This document shows, piece by piece, positions 5,429 to 11,065 of a stretch of DNA of 11,065 nucleotides. How positions within the stretch are numbered: position 1 is the first letter of the stretch; every line of letters begins with the position of its first letter. This stretch comes from Leptospira sp. (GTDB lineage Bacteria > Spirochaetota > Leptospiria > Leptospirales > Leptospiraceae). The translations under genes and the position numbers were made by a program. The notes beneath the pieces are model-generated. The model was not told the origin of the DNA and did no database searches. It saw nothing but the letters and a program-made list of their open reading frames with translations. The stretch is taken from positions 1 through 11,065 of the forward strand of contig JAIOQL010000064.1 of NCBI GenBank assembly GCA_021413405.1. Direction: 5' to 3'.

Positions 5429-8083
5429 CTATTTTATTTTGCAAAGCCATAATTTGCTTTGTTGCCAACTTCTGTTACTCCAAAATGCTTCTCCAGATGT
5501 CAACTGTAGTCCTGATACGGGTTTATCGCAAAAGGAAGGAAGAATAAAATTCATTGTGAAAATCCGGACTTGGCAATCAGGGAGTATTTGTATCTTTACC
5601 AAAAGCTGCCTGGTATGCGTCGGGTGGACAGGTGCGATAATTGCATGACTGCACTCCTGAATCATCTGTAACCCAAGTTCCGATCTGGGTGAGCGCGGAA
5701 CAGGATACTTTGTACGAATTATTCTTAGAGGGGCCGGTATTAACGCCGGGACATGACCCGACAGCGACTTGTGTGTAACAACTCCCGGGCTCAACGCATA
5801 GTCCTTGTATCTGCTCAAATGATCCACATAAGCTTTATTTGTCAGGTTCGTTCCCATAAAATCAAAAGTGGATCTTTCTCCATCAGGCCCGGTTCCAAGT
5901 CCGGGAAGTTCGAATCCAAACCCTGCATCGTAAAGATTGTATCCTGCTGTTGTTGATTCCTGTGGACCAACCCGGTATTGGTGTGCTACAAATTTTGCAT
6001 TTGTAATTATATACGGATTGTATTTTGGAAAAAAAGAATTCAGAACAAATTTGAATCCGGCTTTCCCACGGTTGGCGGTCATCCTTGGCAAAGCCTCACC
6101 AGTTTTCATGTTTATCCCGCGAACCACATCCACACCACCGTTTAGAACAAGCCAGGTCAGCACTTCTCCCTGCACGGCTAACTCTCCTCCTGTTAGCTGT
6201 GCATTTCCCTGGCGGTATTGATATCTCGGAAGACCTGAATCCGGATCAAAAGTTCCAAGTCTGTCAGGGTAAATGTAATTGGTTATTAAATTTTTATAAT
6301 ATGTCAGCTCTCCCTGAATCTTTGAAGTCGCATAACGTATGGAAAGTTCTGAATTATTCGAATATTCAGGCTTCAGTGTATTTGCCCCGGTTTCAAATCT
6401 TCCGGAACCCTCATGAACCCCATCAGAAAAAAGTTCAAAAGGCGTTGGGGCCCTGAATCCCTTCCCGAAATTGGCAGCTATTGCCCATTGTTTTACGAAT
6501 CTATATACGGAACCAATCGTTCCGGTGTTCGCACTAAAATTCCTGGTTTGCTGATTTACCCCGAGAACAGCATTATTAAAAATATCAACATTCCTTCTGT
6601 CCGTTCTTGCACCGGCAGAAAGCGTAATGTCTCCCGCTTTGTATTCCTCAAAGACATAAGCCGAAACGTTGATCAGGTTATAGTTAGGGATCAATGGTTC
6701 GGAAGCAATCGTTCTGTTTTTCTGGTTCATACCCGAAACACCAATCGTTCCCTTCAGATTCCCCGTTTGTTTATGATGAAGTTTTGTATCGATTGTAGAT
6801 GTATCGAGAAACAAATTCAAGCCCTGTTTGGTTGGTTCCCGGGATACCTGATAAATACCATAAGCTTTGTCAAAATCACTAACTGTCGGCTCAAGTAATG
6901 CTGATTGTATAGGACGGAGCTTAAACTTGTCTTCAATTTCTCTCCGATTATTTCTTTGATAACCCAGATCCATTTCCAGATCGAAATAATGGAAAATCAG
7001 AAATGTGTGAAGGTGAGCCTTATCGTGACTGATCCTTTGATAGGTCTGACCTCCATTTGGAGTGTCTTCCTGATTTGGATTGTTATATAGATCCTGCTCA
7101 AACTGCCGACTGAAAGCATCCAGGTAGATATTTCCCCAGCTACCCTGGCTGCTTAGGGATGCATTTTTATTGGTTTCAGTCATTCCGGTATTTGGAAGCT
7201 TTCCATCAGGCGTTCTGATCTGACCCGCTTTCCTCTTATCATAACTTCCTCGATATCCTATTGGCCCGGATGCGCCAAAGAGAGCGAGGTTACCGGCATC
7301 CTGTTTATTATTGCTGAAGGTATTTGTCGTCACCGCTCCAGCAAGTTTCGGAGTTTCCGGCTGAGGCATTGGGGCTTTTGAACGAATGACATTGATTACG
7401 CCTCCTAACGCATCGGAACCATAAAGCACGCTTGCAGGTCCCCGGATTACTTCAATTTTATCTATGTTGAAGGAATCTATCTCTACAGTATGATCGTCAC
7501 CAAATTGTTGTTCTTCCTGACGAACCCCGTCAGTGGCAACAAGAACCCGCTGACCGGTTAATCCACGGATGACCGGCTTTGCAGTTCCCGCACCCGTTGT
7601 TAATGTAGATACACCGGGAGTGTTATCGATGGTAGACATTGCATTCTGTCCCCGAAGCCTGTCCAATTGCCTTCCCTCAACAGAATAGACGGATTGAGGA
7701 GTTGTAAGACTATTCGAAAAGGATGATTTTGCTGTCACATTTATCGCAGACACTTCGAGGTTGGAAGGAGTGAGGATAATTTCTCCGGATTCATTCTTTG
7801 TTGTAATTTCGACATTATACGTTTCCGCTTTGAAGCCAACAGCGATGACGCTTAACGTATAATTTCCATCTTTCATATTTTCGATTACGAACTCACCCTT
7901 TGTATTTGTCAGAAATGTAGCACGTGTTTCGAGAACAGTTACCTTAGCCCGGTTAATTGGAATATTTTTTTCGTTGAAGACCTTACCAAAAAATTTGTGC
8001 TCAATTTCATCTGCATTCGATGGAACCGGGAAAATGAATATCCCTGTGATGCTGATATATAATATCCGTAATATAAACTTCAT
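5429..8083 (-). CDS. TonB-dependent outer-membrane receptor, ZnuD-like, with foreign C-terminus
   Basis: An 884-codon outer-membrane receptor for TonB-energised uptake. Residues 1-24 are a signal peptide (cleavage near PSNA). Residues 28-110 form a carboxypeptidase-regulatory-like domain (GKVFNEKNIPINRAKVTV, NTKGEFVIENMKDGNYTL). Residues about 115-235 are the plug (PGVSTLTTGAGTAKPVIRG, VEIDSFNIDKIEVIRGP, LYGSDALGGVINVI). The beta barrel follows. GFRAPTPFELFSDGVHEG and NTLKPEYSNNSELSI resemble the zinc receptor ZnuD, so a metal is the likely substrate, but haem or a chelate is not excluded. The ATG has AAGGAA at 8090-8095. Receptor homology runs to YKDYALSPG (residue 767, base 5783). There, family members continue with an RN-led final strand ending in an aromatic residue. 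Here the frame reads 117 unrelated residues to a distant TAG. The missing last strand normally carries the assembly signal, so the protein may be defective unless the other frame is used. Confidence 0.88.
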   Translation of the reverse strand: MKFILRILYISITGIFIFPVPSNADEIEHKFFGKVFNEKNIPINRAKVTVLETRATFLTNTKGEFVIENMKDGNYTLSVIAVGFKAETYNVEITTKNESGEIILTPSNLEVSAINVTAKSSFSNSLTTPQSVYSVEGRQLDRLRGQNAMSTIDNTPGVSTLTTGAGTAKPVIRGLTGQRVLVATDGVRQEEQQFGDDHTVEIDSFNIDKIEVIRGPASVLYGSDALGGVINVIRSKAPMPQPETPKLAGAVTTNTFSNNKQDAGNLALFGASGPIGYRGSYDKRKAGQIRTPDGKLPNTGMTETNKNASLSSQGSWGNIYLDAFSRQFEQDLYNNPNQEDTPNGGQTYQRISHDKAHLHTFLIFHYFDLEMDLGYQRNNRREIEDKFKLRPIQSALLEPTVSDFDKAYGIYQVSREPTKQGLNLFLDTSTIDTKLHHKQTGNLKGTIGVSGMNQKNRTIASEPLIPNYNLINVSAYVFEEYKAGDITLSAGARTDRRNVDIFNNAVLGVNQQTRNFSANTGTIGSVYRFVKQWAIAANFGKGFRAPTPFELFSDGVHEGSGRFETGANTLKPEYSNNSELSIRYATSKIQGELTYYKNLITNYIYPDRLGTFDPDSGLPRYQYRQGNAQLTGGELAVQGEVLTWLVLNGGVDVVRGINMKTGEALPRMTANRGKAGFKFVLNSFFPKYNPYIITNAKFVAHQYRVGPQESTTAGYNLYDAGFGFELPGLGTGPDGERSTFDFMGTNLTNKAYVDHLSRYKDYALSPGVVTHKSLSGHVPALIPAPLRIIRTKYPVPRSPRSELGLQMIQECSHAIIAPVHPTHTRQLLVKIQILPDCQVRIFTMNFILPSFCDKPVSGLQLTSGEAFWSNRSWQQSKLWLCKIK
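5577..5783 (-). pseudogene. Cys-rich protein tail in the -1 frame, joined to the receptor gene
   Basis: Directly after the receptor's SPG codons, the minus-strand frame one base back encodes 68 very protein-like residues ending in TGA: SCYTQVAVGSCPGVNTG, then NNSYKVSCSALTQIGTWV, QSCNYRTCPPDAYQAAF and a KDTNTP end. It has five cysteines and balanced Thr/Ser/Asn content, unlike the Arg/Pro-rich readthrough in the receptor frame. The frame is open back to a stop at 5835-5837 but has no start codon or ribosome-binding site of its own. It is best read as the 3' remnant of a secreted Cys-rich protein gene fused out of frame to the receptor by a deletion. Programmed or error-driven -1 frameshifting is an alternative. 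No named family was recognised. Confidence 0.6.
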
Positions 8084-8116
8084 AGAAAATTCCTTATATA
8101 ATAACGTTTTAAAGAT

Positions 8117-8263
8117 TTACGATATTCCAAAAAAAGCGGATAAGACTCTTAAATAGTCTTTCCGCAAAGAAAAGAATAAGGAGCGAAAATCAGATTTCAG
8201 ATATAGATTCGGGAAGAGGTATGAAATAGAAGTAGCTATCGATATAATTACCAAGCTTTTCAT
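8117..8263 (-). CDS. 48-residue hydrophobic small ORF (leader peptide or small membrane protein)
   Basis: An ATG at 8263 with a textbook AGGAGG (8274 to 8269) at 5-nt spacing opens 48 codons to a TAA at 8119-8117. The peptide begins MKSLVIISIATSISYLFPNL, a Lys followed by a hydrophobic stretch. It then has a basic, Phe/Leu/Ser-rich tail (FFSLRKDYLRVLSAFFGIS) with no Cys or His. It lies 84 bp after the DUF2946-like gene and ends 33 bp before the receptor start on the same strand. Its last third contains a strong intrinsic terminator. It could be a regulatory leader peptide whose translation opposes termination, or a true small membrane protein. No homologue is recognised. Confidence 0.55.
   Translation of the reverse strand: MKSLVIISIATSISYLFPNLYLKSDFRSLFFSLRKDYLRVLSAFFGIS
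8129..8165 (-). terminator. Intrinsic terminator inside the small ORF, upstream of the receptor
   Basis: On the minus strand GCGGA-AAGACT pairs with AGTCTT-T-TCCGC: 5 bp, one bulged base and 6 bp, with a 7-nt loop ATTTAAG. It is followed at once by seven T (8135 to 8129). It lies within codons of the 48-residue ORF, 10 bases before its stop, and about 46 bases upstream of the receptor ATG. It would reduce receptor expression from any upstream promoter, and its position invites an attenuation model. There is too little room between it and the receptor for a well-spaced independent promoter and leader. Confidence 0.8.
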
Positions 8264-8311
8264 ACACTCCTCCTGTTTTTTCATAAATCGTATGCTGAAA
8301 CTGATTGATTG

Positions 8312-8335
8312 AATCTGGACAAATAGATCCAGATT
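8312..8335. other. Perfect 8-bp inverted repeat after the DUF2946-like gene
   Basis: AATCTGGA (8312-8319) and TCCAGATT (8328-8335) enclose 8 nt, 12 bases past the stop of the 8348-8689 gene. No T-run follows on the minus strand, so it is not a standard terminator. It could be an mRNA processing or stabilising hairpin, an operator, or part of the leader of the small ORF. Confidence 0.5.
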
Positions 8336-8347
8336 GTGAAATTGAAA

Positions 8348-8689
8348 TTAAACTATGGGAGGAGCGCGGCTTTTTGAATAAAAAACAACTATTGAAGAAA
8401 TAGAATTATAGAAGTATGAATGATACTGAATACCAGATAAGTTACAAAAATAATAGTGATCCACTACAGATAGTGCAACACCAGCATTTACAATACCAGT
8501 ACATGTAGGGCAGGAAAAGCCGGATAAAACTTCTGAACTCTGTTTAATTGATAAATCGTTATGCTCATTCTGAAAATGGGCGTGAAAAGAGGAACCGATA
8601 TAAAAAAAACCGAGGCTTGAGATCAAAAGACCCAGCTGTAGTTTCTGTTTCCAACTTCTATTGAGAATATCGGGTACTGTCGACTTCAT
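8348..8689 (-). CDS. Small membrane protein, DUF2946-like, with Cys/His metal-type motifs
   Basis: A 113-residue protein with one N-terminal membrane segment (about residues 17-33). A His-containing stretch (H36, H38, H43), a CPTC motif (C60, C63), further C82, H78 and H90, and a C-terminal SRAPPIV follow. A CPxC-type motif plus a terminal R-[AG]-P-P is what I know of DUF2946 proteins, which often sit beside copper or other metal TonB receptors. The fit here is by motif only. The gene is upstream of the small ORF and the ZnuD-like receptor on the same strand, which supports a metal-handling role in the envelope. The ATG has no Shine-Dalgarno sequence, and a candidate promoter lies so close that translation may be nearly leaderless. 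Confidence 0.65.
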   Translation of the reverse strand: MKSTVPDILNRSWKQKLQLGLLISSLGFFYIGSSFHAHFQNEHNDLSIKQSSEVLSGFSCPTCTGIVNAGVALSVVDHYYFCNLSGIQYHSYFYNSISSIVVFYSKSRAPPIV

Positions 8690-8701
8690 TATTAATTGAC
8701 C

Positions 8702-8729
8702 ATATTAAAACATCGGAATATTAATGCAA
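8702..8729 (-). promoter_or_regulatory. Weak candidate promoter of the metal operon
   Basis: On the minus strand TTGCAT (8729 to 8724), 16 nt, TAATAT (8707 to 8702). Initiation would fall about 6 nt upstream of the ATG at 8689. The -35 lies within the downstream arm of the 14-bp inverted repeat, which would suit repression. The matches to sigma-70 consensus are only partial. Confidence 0.3.
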
Positions 8730-8762
8730 CCATGTTTTATCGACACACGGTTGCATTAATAT
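8718..8762. promoter_or_regulatory. Perfect 14-bp inverted repeat, candidate operator
   Basis: ATATTAATGCAACC (8718-8731) and its exact reverse complement (8749-8762) flank a 17-nt spacer. It lies 29 bp upstream of the DUF2946-like start and 11 bp past the stop of the release-factor-like gene. It overlaps the candidate -35. On the minus strand no T-run follows, so a terminator role for the upstream gene is possible but weak. Two half-sites about three helical turns apart, centre to centre, would suit a cooperative or tetrameric regulator. A metal regulator (Fur/Zur type) is a context-based guess; the spacing is not the classical Fur-family geometry. Confidence 0.5.
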
Positions 8763-8773
8763 AAATAATCCCA

Positions 8774-9178
8774 TTACTCAATATCAGCCAGAAATTCTTT
8801 CTTTTTGATGTCCTTGAATTTTTTATTCTGTTTCATTTCATTTTTTTTCTTTCTGCGTGCTTTTTGTTTCCTGATTTTATCGATATCAGGCAACGTTTTT
8901 TCCGCATTAAGCAGATTGTTTTTTTCCAGTTTTTCACAAAGTATTGCTCTGGCTTTATATCTGTTCAGGCCCTGAGTCCTATAAATAGAACATTTCACTT
9001 CAATGCCGGAGGTTTTATGCCTGATACGGACAGCAGTAGAAACTTTGTTTACATTTTGCCCCCCCTTCCCACCGCTTCTGGTGAAAGATTCTTCGAGGTC
9101 AGCTTCCCTGATTCCCAGGGCTTTCATTTTAGAAAAAAGCTGATTTTGTTTCTCCTGAGAAATCGGGAAAGAGATCAT
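8774..9178 (-). CDS. Class I release-factor-like ribosome rescue protein (GGQ domain)
   Basis: A 134-residue protein with only the catalytic RF-1 domain: SGGKGGQNVNKVSTAVRI (GGQ at 39-41), then SGIEVKCSIYRTQGLNR. The GGQ glutamine-containing loop hydrolyses peptidyl-tRNA in the ribosomal peptidyl-transferase centre. There is no codon-recognition domain. The C-terminus (about residues 103-127) is densely Lys/Arg-rich, like the tail that ArfB (YaeJ) inserts into the empty mRNA channel of stalled ribosomes. The HKTSGIEVKC segment is closer to the mitochondrial C12orf65 (MTRFR) type than to E. coli ArfB. It probably rescues non-stop or peptidyl-tRNA-blocked ribosomes. The start has only a weak GGGA upstream. 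It is divergent from the DUF1564 gene; the spacer contains A7-GA-T8 at 9199-9215. Confidence 0.88.
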   Translation of the reverse strand: MISFPISQEKQNQLFSKMKALGIREADLEESFTRSGGKGGQNVNKVSTAVRIRHKTSGIEVKCSIYRTQGLNRYKARAILCEKLEKNNLLNAEKTLPDIDKIRKQKARRKKKNEMKQNKKFKDIKKKEFLADIE

Positions 9179-9260
9179 AAAATTTCCCGAAAATTAGCAA
9201 AAAAAGATTTTTTTTCCATATTTTGAGACCCGCTGCTACATTCCTTTACCTACTATTTAT

Positions 9261-9794
9261 ATGGATACATTACTGATTACAAATAACTGGAAAAGAAAAA
9301 TTGACGTGAAGACAATAAAATCTACTTCTTCCACAATCAAAATTCCAGCGAAACTCCTTGAACGATATGAAAACAGGATTAAACAATTTGGCAGCCAAGG
9401 GAAATATTTCAGCCATATTCTGAACAAATATAGAATTCTTTTCCATAGCGGAAGTCTATATTGTTCCGGAAATATGAAAAACGTTTATCAGAAACGCGGT
9501 CAAAATTTAATTCGAGTCAGTTTTCGGCCCAGAAATTCTGATTGGCTTGAATTAAGAATCGTTTCACAGGCCCACTTTGTGTCAATGTCCGCAATTTTCG
9601 TTTATCTTATCGAAATTGATTCGAGCGATCAAGGGGAATTATTCGAGAAAGCTTTGCAGGGTGTTCGTCCGACATCCCTCCTGACCCGCCCCACCCAATT
9701 TAACCAAAGATTCAATCAAAAATCCAAAATCTATTCACATTCTTCCCGATTTGGTAGTTCGCTATACGAAATTTCCATTCACCCCCGCCCCTAA
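9261..9794 (+). CDS. DUF1564 family protein (Leptospira-specific paralogue family)
   Basis: A 177-residue protein of unknown function. The order of landmarks matches what I know of DUF1564: a short MDTLLITNN start, IKIPAKLLERYENRI (about 27-40), YFSHILNKYRILF, then VYQKRGQNLIRVSFRP (75-90), DWLELRIVSQAHFVSMS (94-110) and IFVYLIEID. The arginine-bearing strand followed by two helices is reminiscent of ribbon-helix-helix DNA-binding folds, but this is unproven. The family is expanded in Leptospira, often in variable regions. No Shine-Dalgarno precedes the ATG; the start is chosen because it matches the family's usual N-terminus. The stop is one base from the stop of the convergent ketoacyl synthase gene. 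Confidence 0.75.
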   Translation: MDTLLITNNWKRKIDVKTIKSTSSTIKIPAKLLERYENRIKQFGSQGKYFSHILNKYRILFHSGSLYCSGNMKNVYQKRGQNLIRVSFRPRNSDWLELRIVSQAHFVSMSAIFVYLIEIDSSDQGELFEKALQGVRPTSLLTRPTQFNQRFNQKSKIYSHSSRFGSSLYEISIHPRP

Positions 9795-9795
9795 T

Positions 9796-10767
9796 CTATA
9801 CCCGAAACAAAAATCCACCCCAATACCAACCAGCCCCAACTCCTGTCCCCAGGATAAGATCGCCTTTCTTTATCTTCCCATTATGAAAATATTCAGAAAG
9901 AACAATAGGAACCGATGCGCAGGATGTATTTCCTCTCTGGTGAAAATTGGCCAGATACTGGTGATCCTTGAATTTCGTCTTTTCAATAACACCCTTGAGA
10001 ACCACATCTGTTCCCGGGTGTGGTGCAACCCAATCAATGTCGTCTATCGTCAGATTATTTCGCCACAAGAGTGACTGAATCGCATCAGCCGATTTTTCAA
10101 TCGCGTTCTTTGGCAGATCCGGATTATTTTTAATATATCCATTGGGAAACGGAGTTGAAATCAGATAAGCAAGTTTACCATCACTGTGAAAATCTGTATC
10201 AATTATTCCTGATTCACGATTGCCGGTATTTTCCAGAACAACAGCTCCCGCCGCATCACCGGTGATAAGTTCCCCGCGGCTCCGCGGACGGGTTCTGATG
10301 GAAAATCTTTCAGATCCAACAACTACAGCACGTTTATACCGGCCTGACATCATATACATAACGGCAGTGTGTATTCCTAAAATAAATCCAGCACACGCAG
10401 CCCCAACATCAAATGCCAATGCATTATCAATACCGGCCTCTATTGCAGCCTGGTGAGAAAGATCATGCAACAGCCACCTTTCCGTCCAGTTACCCATAAT
10501 AAAAAGATCCACAGTAGACGGATCAATTCCGGCATCTTTCATAGCCATTTTAGATGCCTCACCAGCCATGAAAACTGCAGTCTCCTGCTCATCGGATCTA
10601 TGCCTCCCATGAACGTTTATCTCTCCCATCACGGTCTGCTCTGTAGGATGAGCATCCTTAAATTCAAGATTTGCATAAACTTCCTGATCAGTTACAACTC
10701 TCTTCGGAAAATAGTGACCGTATCCTTTGATCTCAATACCTTTCGTCCGTAAATTCTGTTTTGACAT
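9796..10767 (-). CDS. 3-oxoacyl-ACP synthase III (FabH/KAS III-like) family protein
   Basis: A 323-residue thiolase-fold condensing enzyme. The catalytic triad is complete: Cys125 in DVGAACAGFILG, His250 in WVAPHPGTD, and Asn280 in QRGNTSCASVP. The C-terminal glycine loop LGTGVGAGWYWGG is also present. Canonical FabH has PHQAN at the His, and here it is PHPGT, so this is probably a divergent KAS III that condenses a special acyl-CoA or acyl-ACP rather than the housekeeping initiation enzyme. The ATG has AGGAG (10777 to 10773) placed just after the upstream stop. The gap to the CoA-transferase-like gene is 11 bp, so the two are an operon with likely translational coupling. This suggests an acyl-CoA pathway, with the transferase supplying or removing CoA. 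Confidence 0.88.
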   Translation of the reverse strand: MSKQNLRTKGIEIKGYGHYFPKRVVTDQEVYANLEFKDAHPTEQTVMGEINVHGRHRSDEQETAVFMAGEASKMAMKDAGIDPSTVDLFIMGNWTERWLLHDLSHQAAIEAGIDNALAFDVGAACAGFILGIHTAVMYMMSGRYKRAVVVGSERFSIRTRPRSRGELITGDAAGAVVLENTGNRESGIIDTDFHSDGKLAYLISTPFPNGYIKNNPDLPKNAIEKSADAIQSLLWRNNLTIDDIDWVAPHPGTDVVLKGVIEKTKFKDHQYLANFHQRGNTSCASVPIVLSEYFHNGKIKKGDLILGTGVGAGWYWGGFLFRV

Positions 10768-10778
10768 ATTTTCTCCTG

Positions 10779-11065
10779 TTATCCTGTATAAATTCTTTCC
10801 GGATCAAGTCCGCGCAATATTTTCAATTCTTCTGCTGAAATCGGTTTTTCAGTAAGCGGAACCTTTCCCGGTTCATCCCAATTGGTAAGTTTATCTATTG
10901 CATCTTCCGGACTGAGAGATTCTCCGGGCCCGTCCAGATATGAATCGAGTTGCAAAGTATTCTTTGGTCCCGACCGTTTGAATATTCCAAACTGGGAAAC
11001 AGCACCGACAACCCTGTCGCCGGGAGAAGTTACATATTCTACTTTTTTTACAAACCTGGATTTGG
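10779..11065 (-). CDS. Probable CoA-transferase beta-subunit-like protein, C-terminal part
   Basis: 95 codons of a minus-strand gene whose start is outside the window, ending in TAA (10781 to 10779). The visible tail includes VEYVTSPGDRVVGAVSQFGI, then LSPEDAIDKLTNW, VPLTEKPISAEELKILRGLD and PERIYTG. The strand near the start followed by an [ED]EL-x2-LR-x-LDPER end resembles the C-terminus of glutaconate/3-oxoacid CoA-transferase subunit B proteins. That match is by pattern only and the active-site part is not in the window. It is cotranscribed with the KAS III-like gene 11 bp downstream. Confidence 0.6.
   Translation of the reverse strand, partial: KSRFVKKVEYVTSPGDRVVGAVSQFGIFKRSGPKNTLQLDSYLDGPGESLSPEDAIDKLTNWDEPGKVPLTEKPISAEELKILRGLDPERIYTG

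Noticed and set aside
5937..7090. Several plus-strand ORFs inside the receptor gene
   Set aside because: They lack ribosome-binding sites and protein-like composition, and they lie antisense to clear receptor domains, so they are shadows.
8129..8347. Cobalamin or other known riboswitch upstream of the TonB receptor
   Set aside because: A terminator upstream of a TonB receptor suggested a riboswitch, but no B12-box or other conserved aptamer core was found, and the stretch is occupied by a small ORF with a good ribosome-binding site.
9199..9215. A7-GA-T8 tract between divergent genes
   Set aside because: It resembles an A/T hairpin but has too little GC and too short a loop to call a terminator or promoter element.

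Overview
The window is bacterial and almost certainly spirochaetal, most likely genus Leptospira. Two tandem 281-residue periplasmic flagellins of the FlaB type, a gene of the DUF1564 family (which I know only as a Leptospira paralogue family), and a TonB-dependent receptor with an N-terminal carboxypeptidase-regulatory-like domain all point the same way. No rRNA, tRNA, CRISPR array or insertion sequence was seen.

Layout. 2-574 (+) is the 3' end of glpD. 730-1727 (+) holds a VOC-fold protein followed by a TetR-family regulator. 1793-3940 (-) holds two flaB genes, each with its own leader and its own intrinsic terminator. 4321-4710 (-) is a small secreted Tyr/Gly/Asn-rich protein of unknown function. 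4711-5428 is poor in genes. 5429-8689 (-) looks like a metal-uptake operon, read in the order DUF2946-like membrane protein (8348-8689), 48-codon small ORF with an intrinsic terminator inside it (8117-8263), and ZnuD-like TonB-dependent receptor (5429-8083). The receptor's extreme C-terminus is replaced by foreign sequence. 8774-9178 (-) is a GGQ-containing release-factor-like ribosome-rescue protein. 9261-9794 (+) is the DUF1564 protein. 9796-11065 (-) is a tightly spaced pair: the end of a CoA-transferase subunit, then a ketoacyl synthase III (FabH-like) with an intact Cys-His-Asn triad.

Most notable signals. (1) Both flaB leaders carry a GC-rich hairpin that displays AGGGA in its loop 30-50 nt upstream of the start codon, and each has a second GGA in the Shine-Dalgarno sequence. 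This is the two-site geometry of CsrA-repressed flagellin leaders, so it suggests post-transcriptional CsrA control of both flagellins. (2) The small ORF upstream of the receptor has a strong Shine-Dalgarno sequence and an intrinsic terminator before its stop codon. Terminated transcripts would therefore be non-stop mRNAs, and full-length readthrough would be needed to express the receptor. (3) The receptor reading frame leaves the family just before the last beta strand. From that exact point another frame encodes a convincing Cys-rich tail, and the junction coincides with a heptamer of the X_XXY_YYZ form. (4) A perfect 14-bp inverted repeat with a 17-nt spacer sits just upstream of the metal operon. 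All functional readings of these elements are inferences from sequence.
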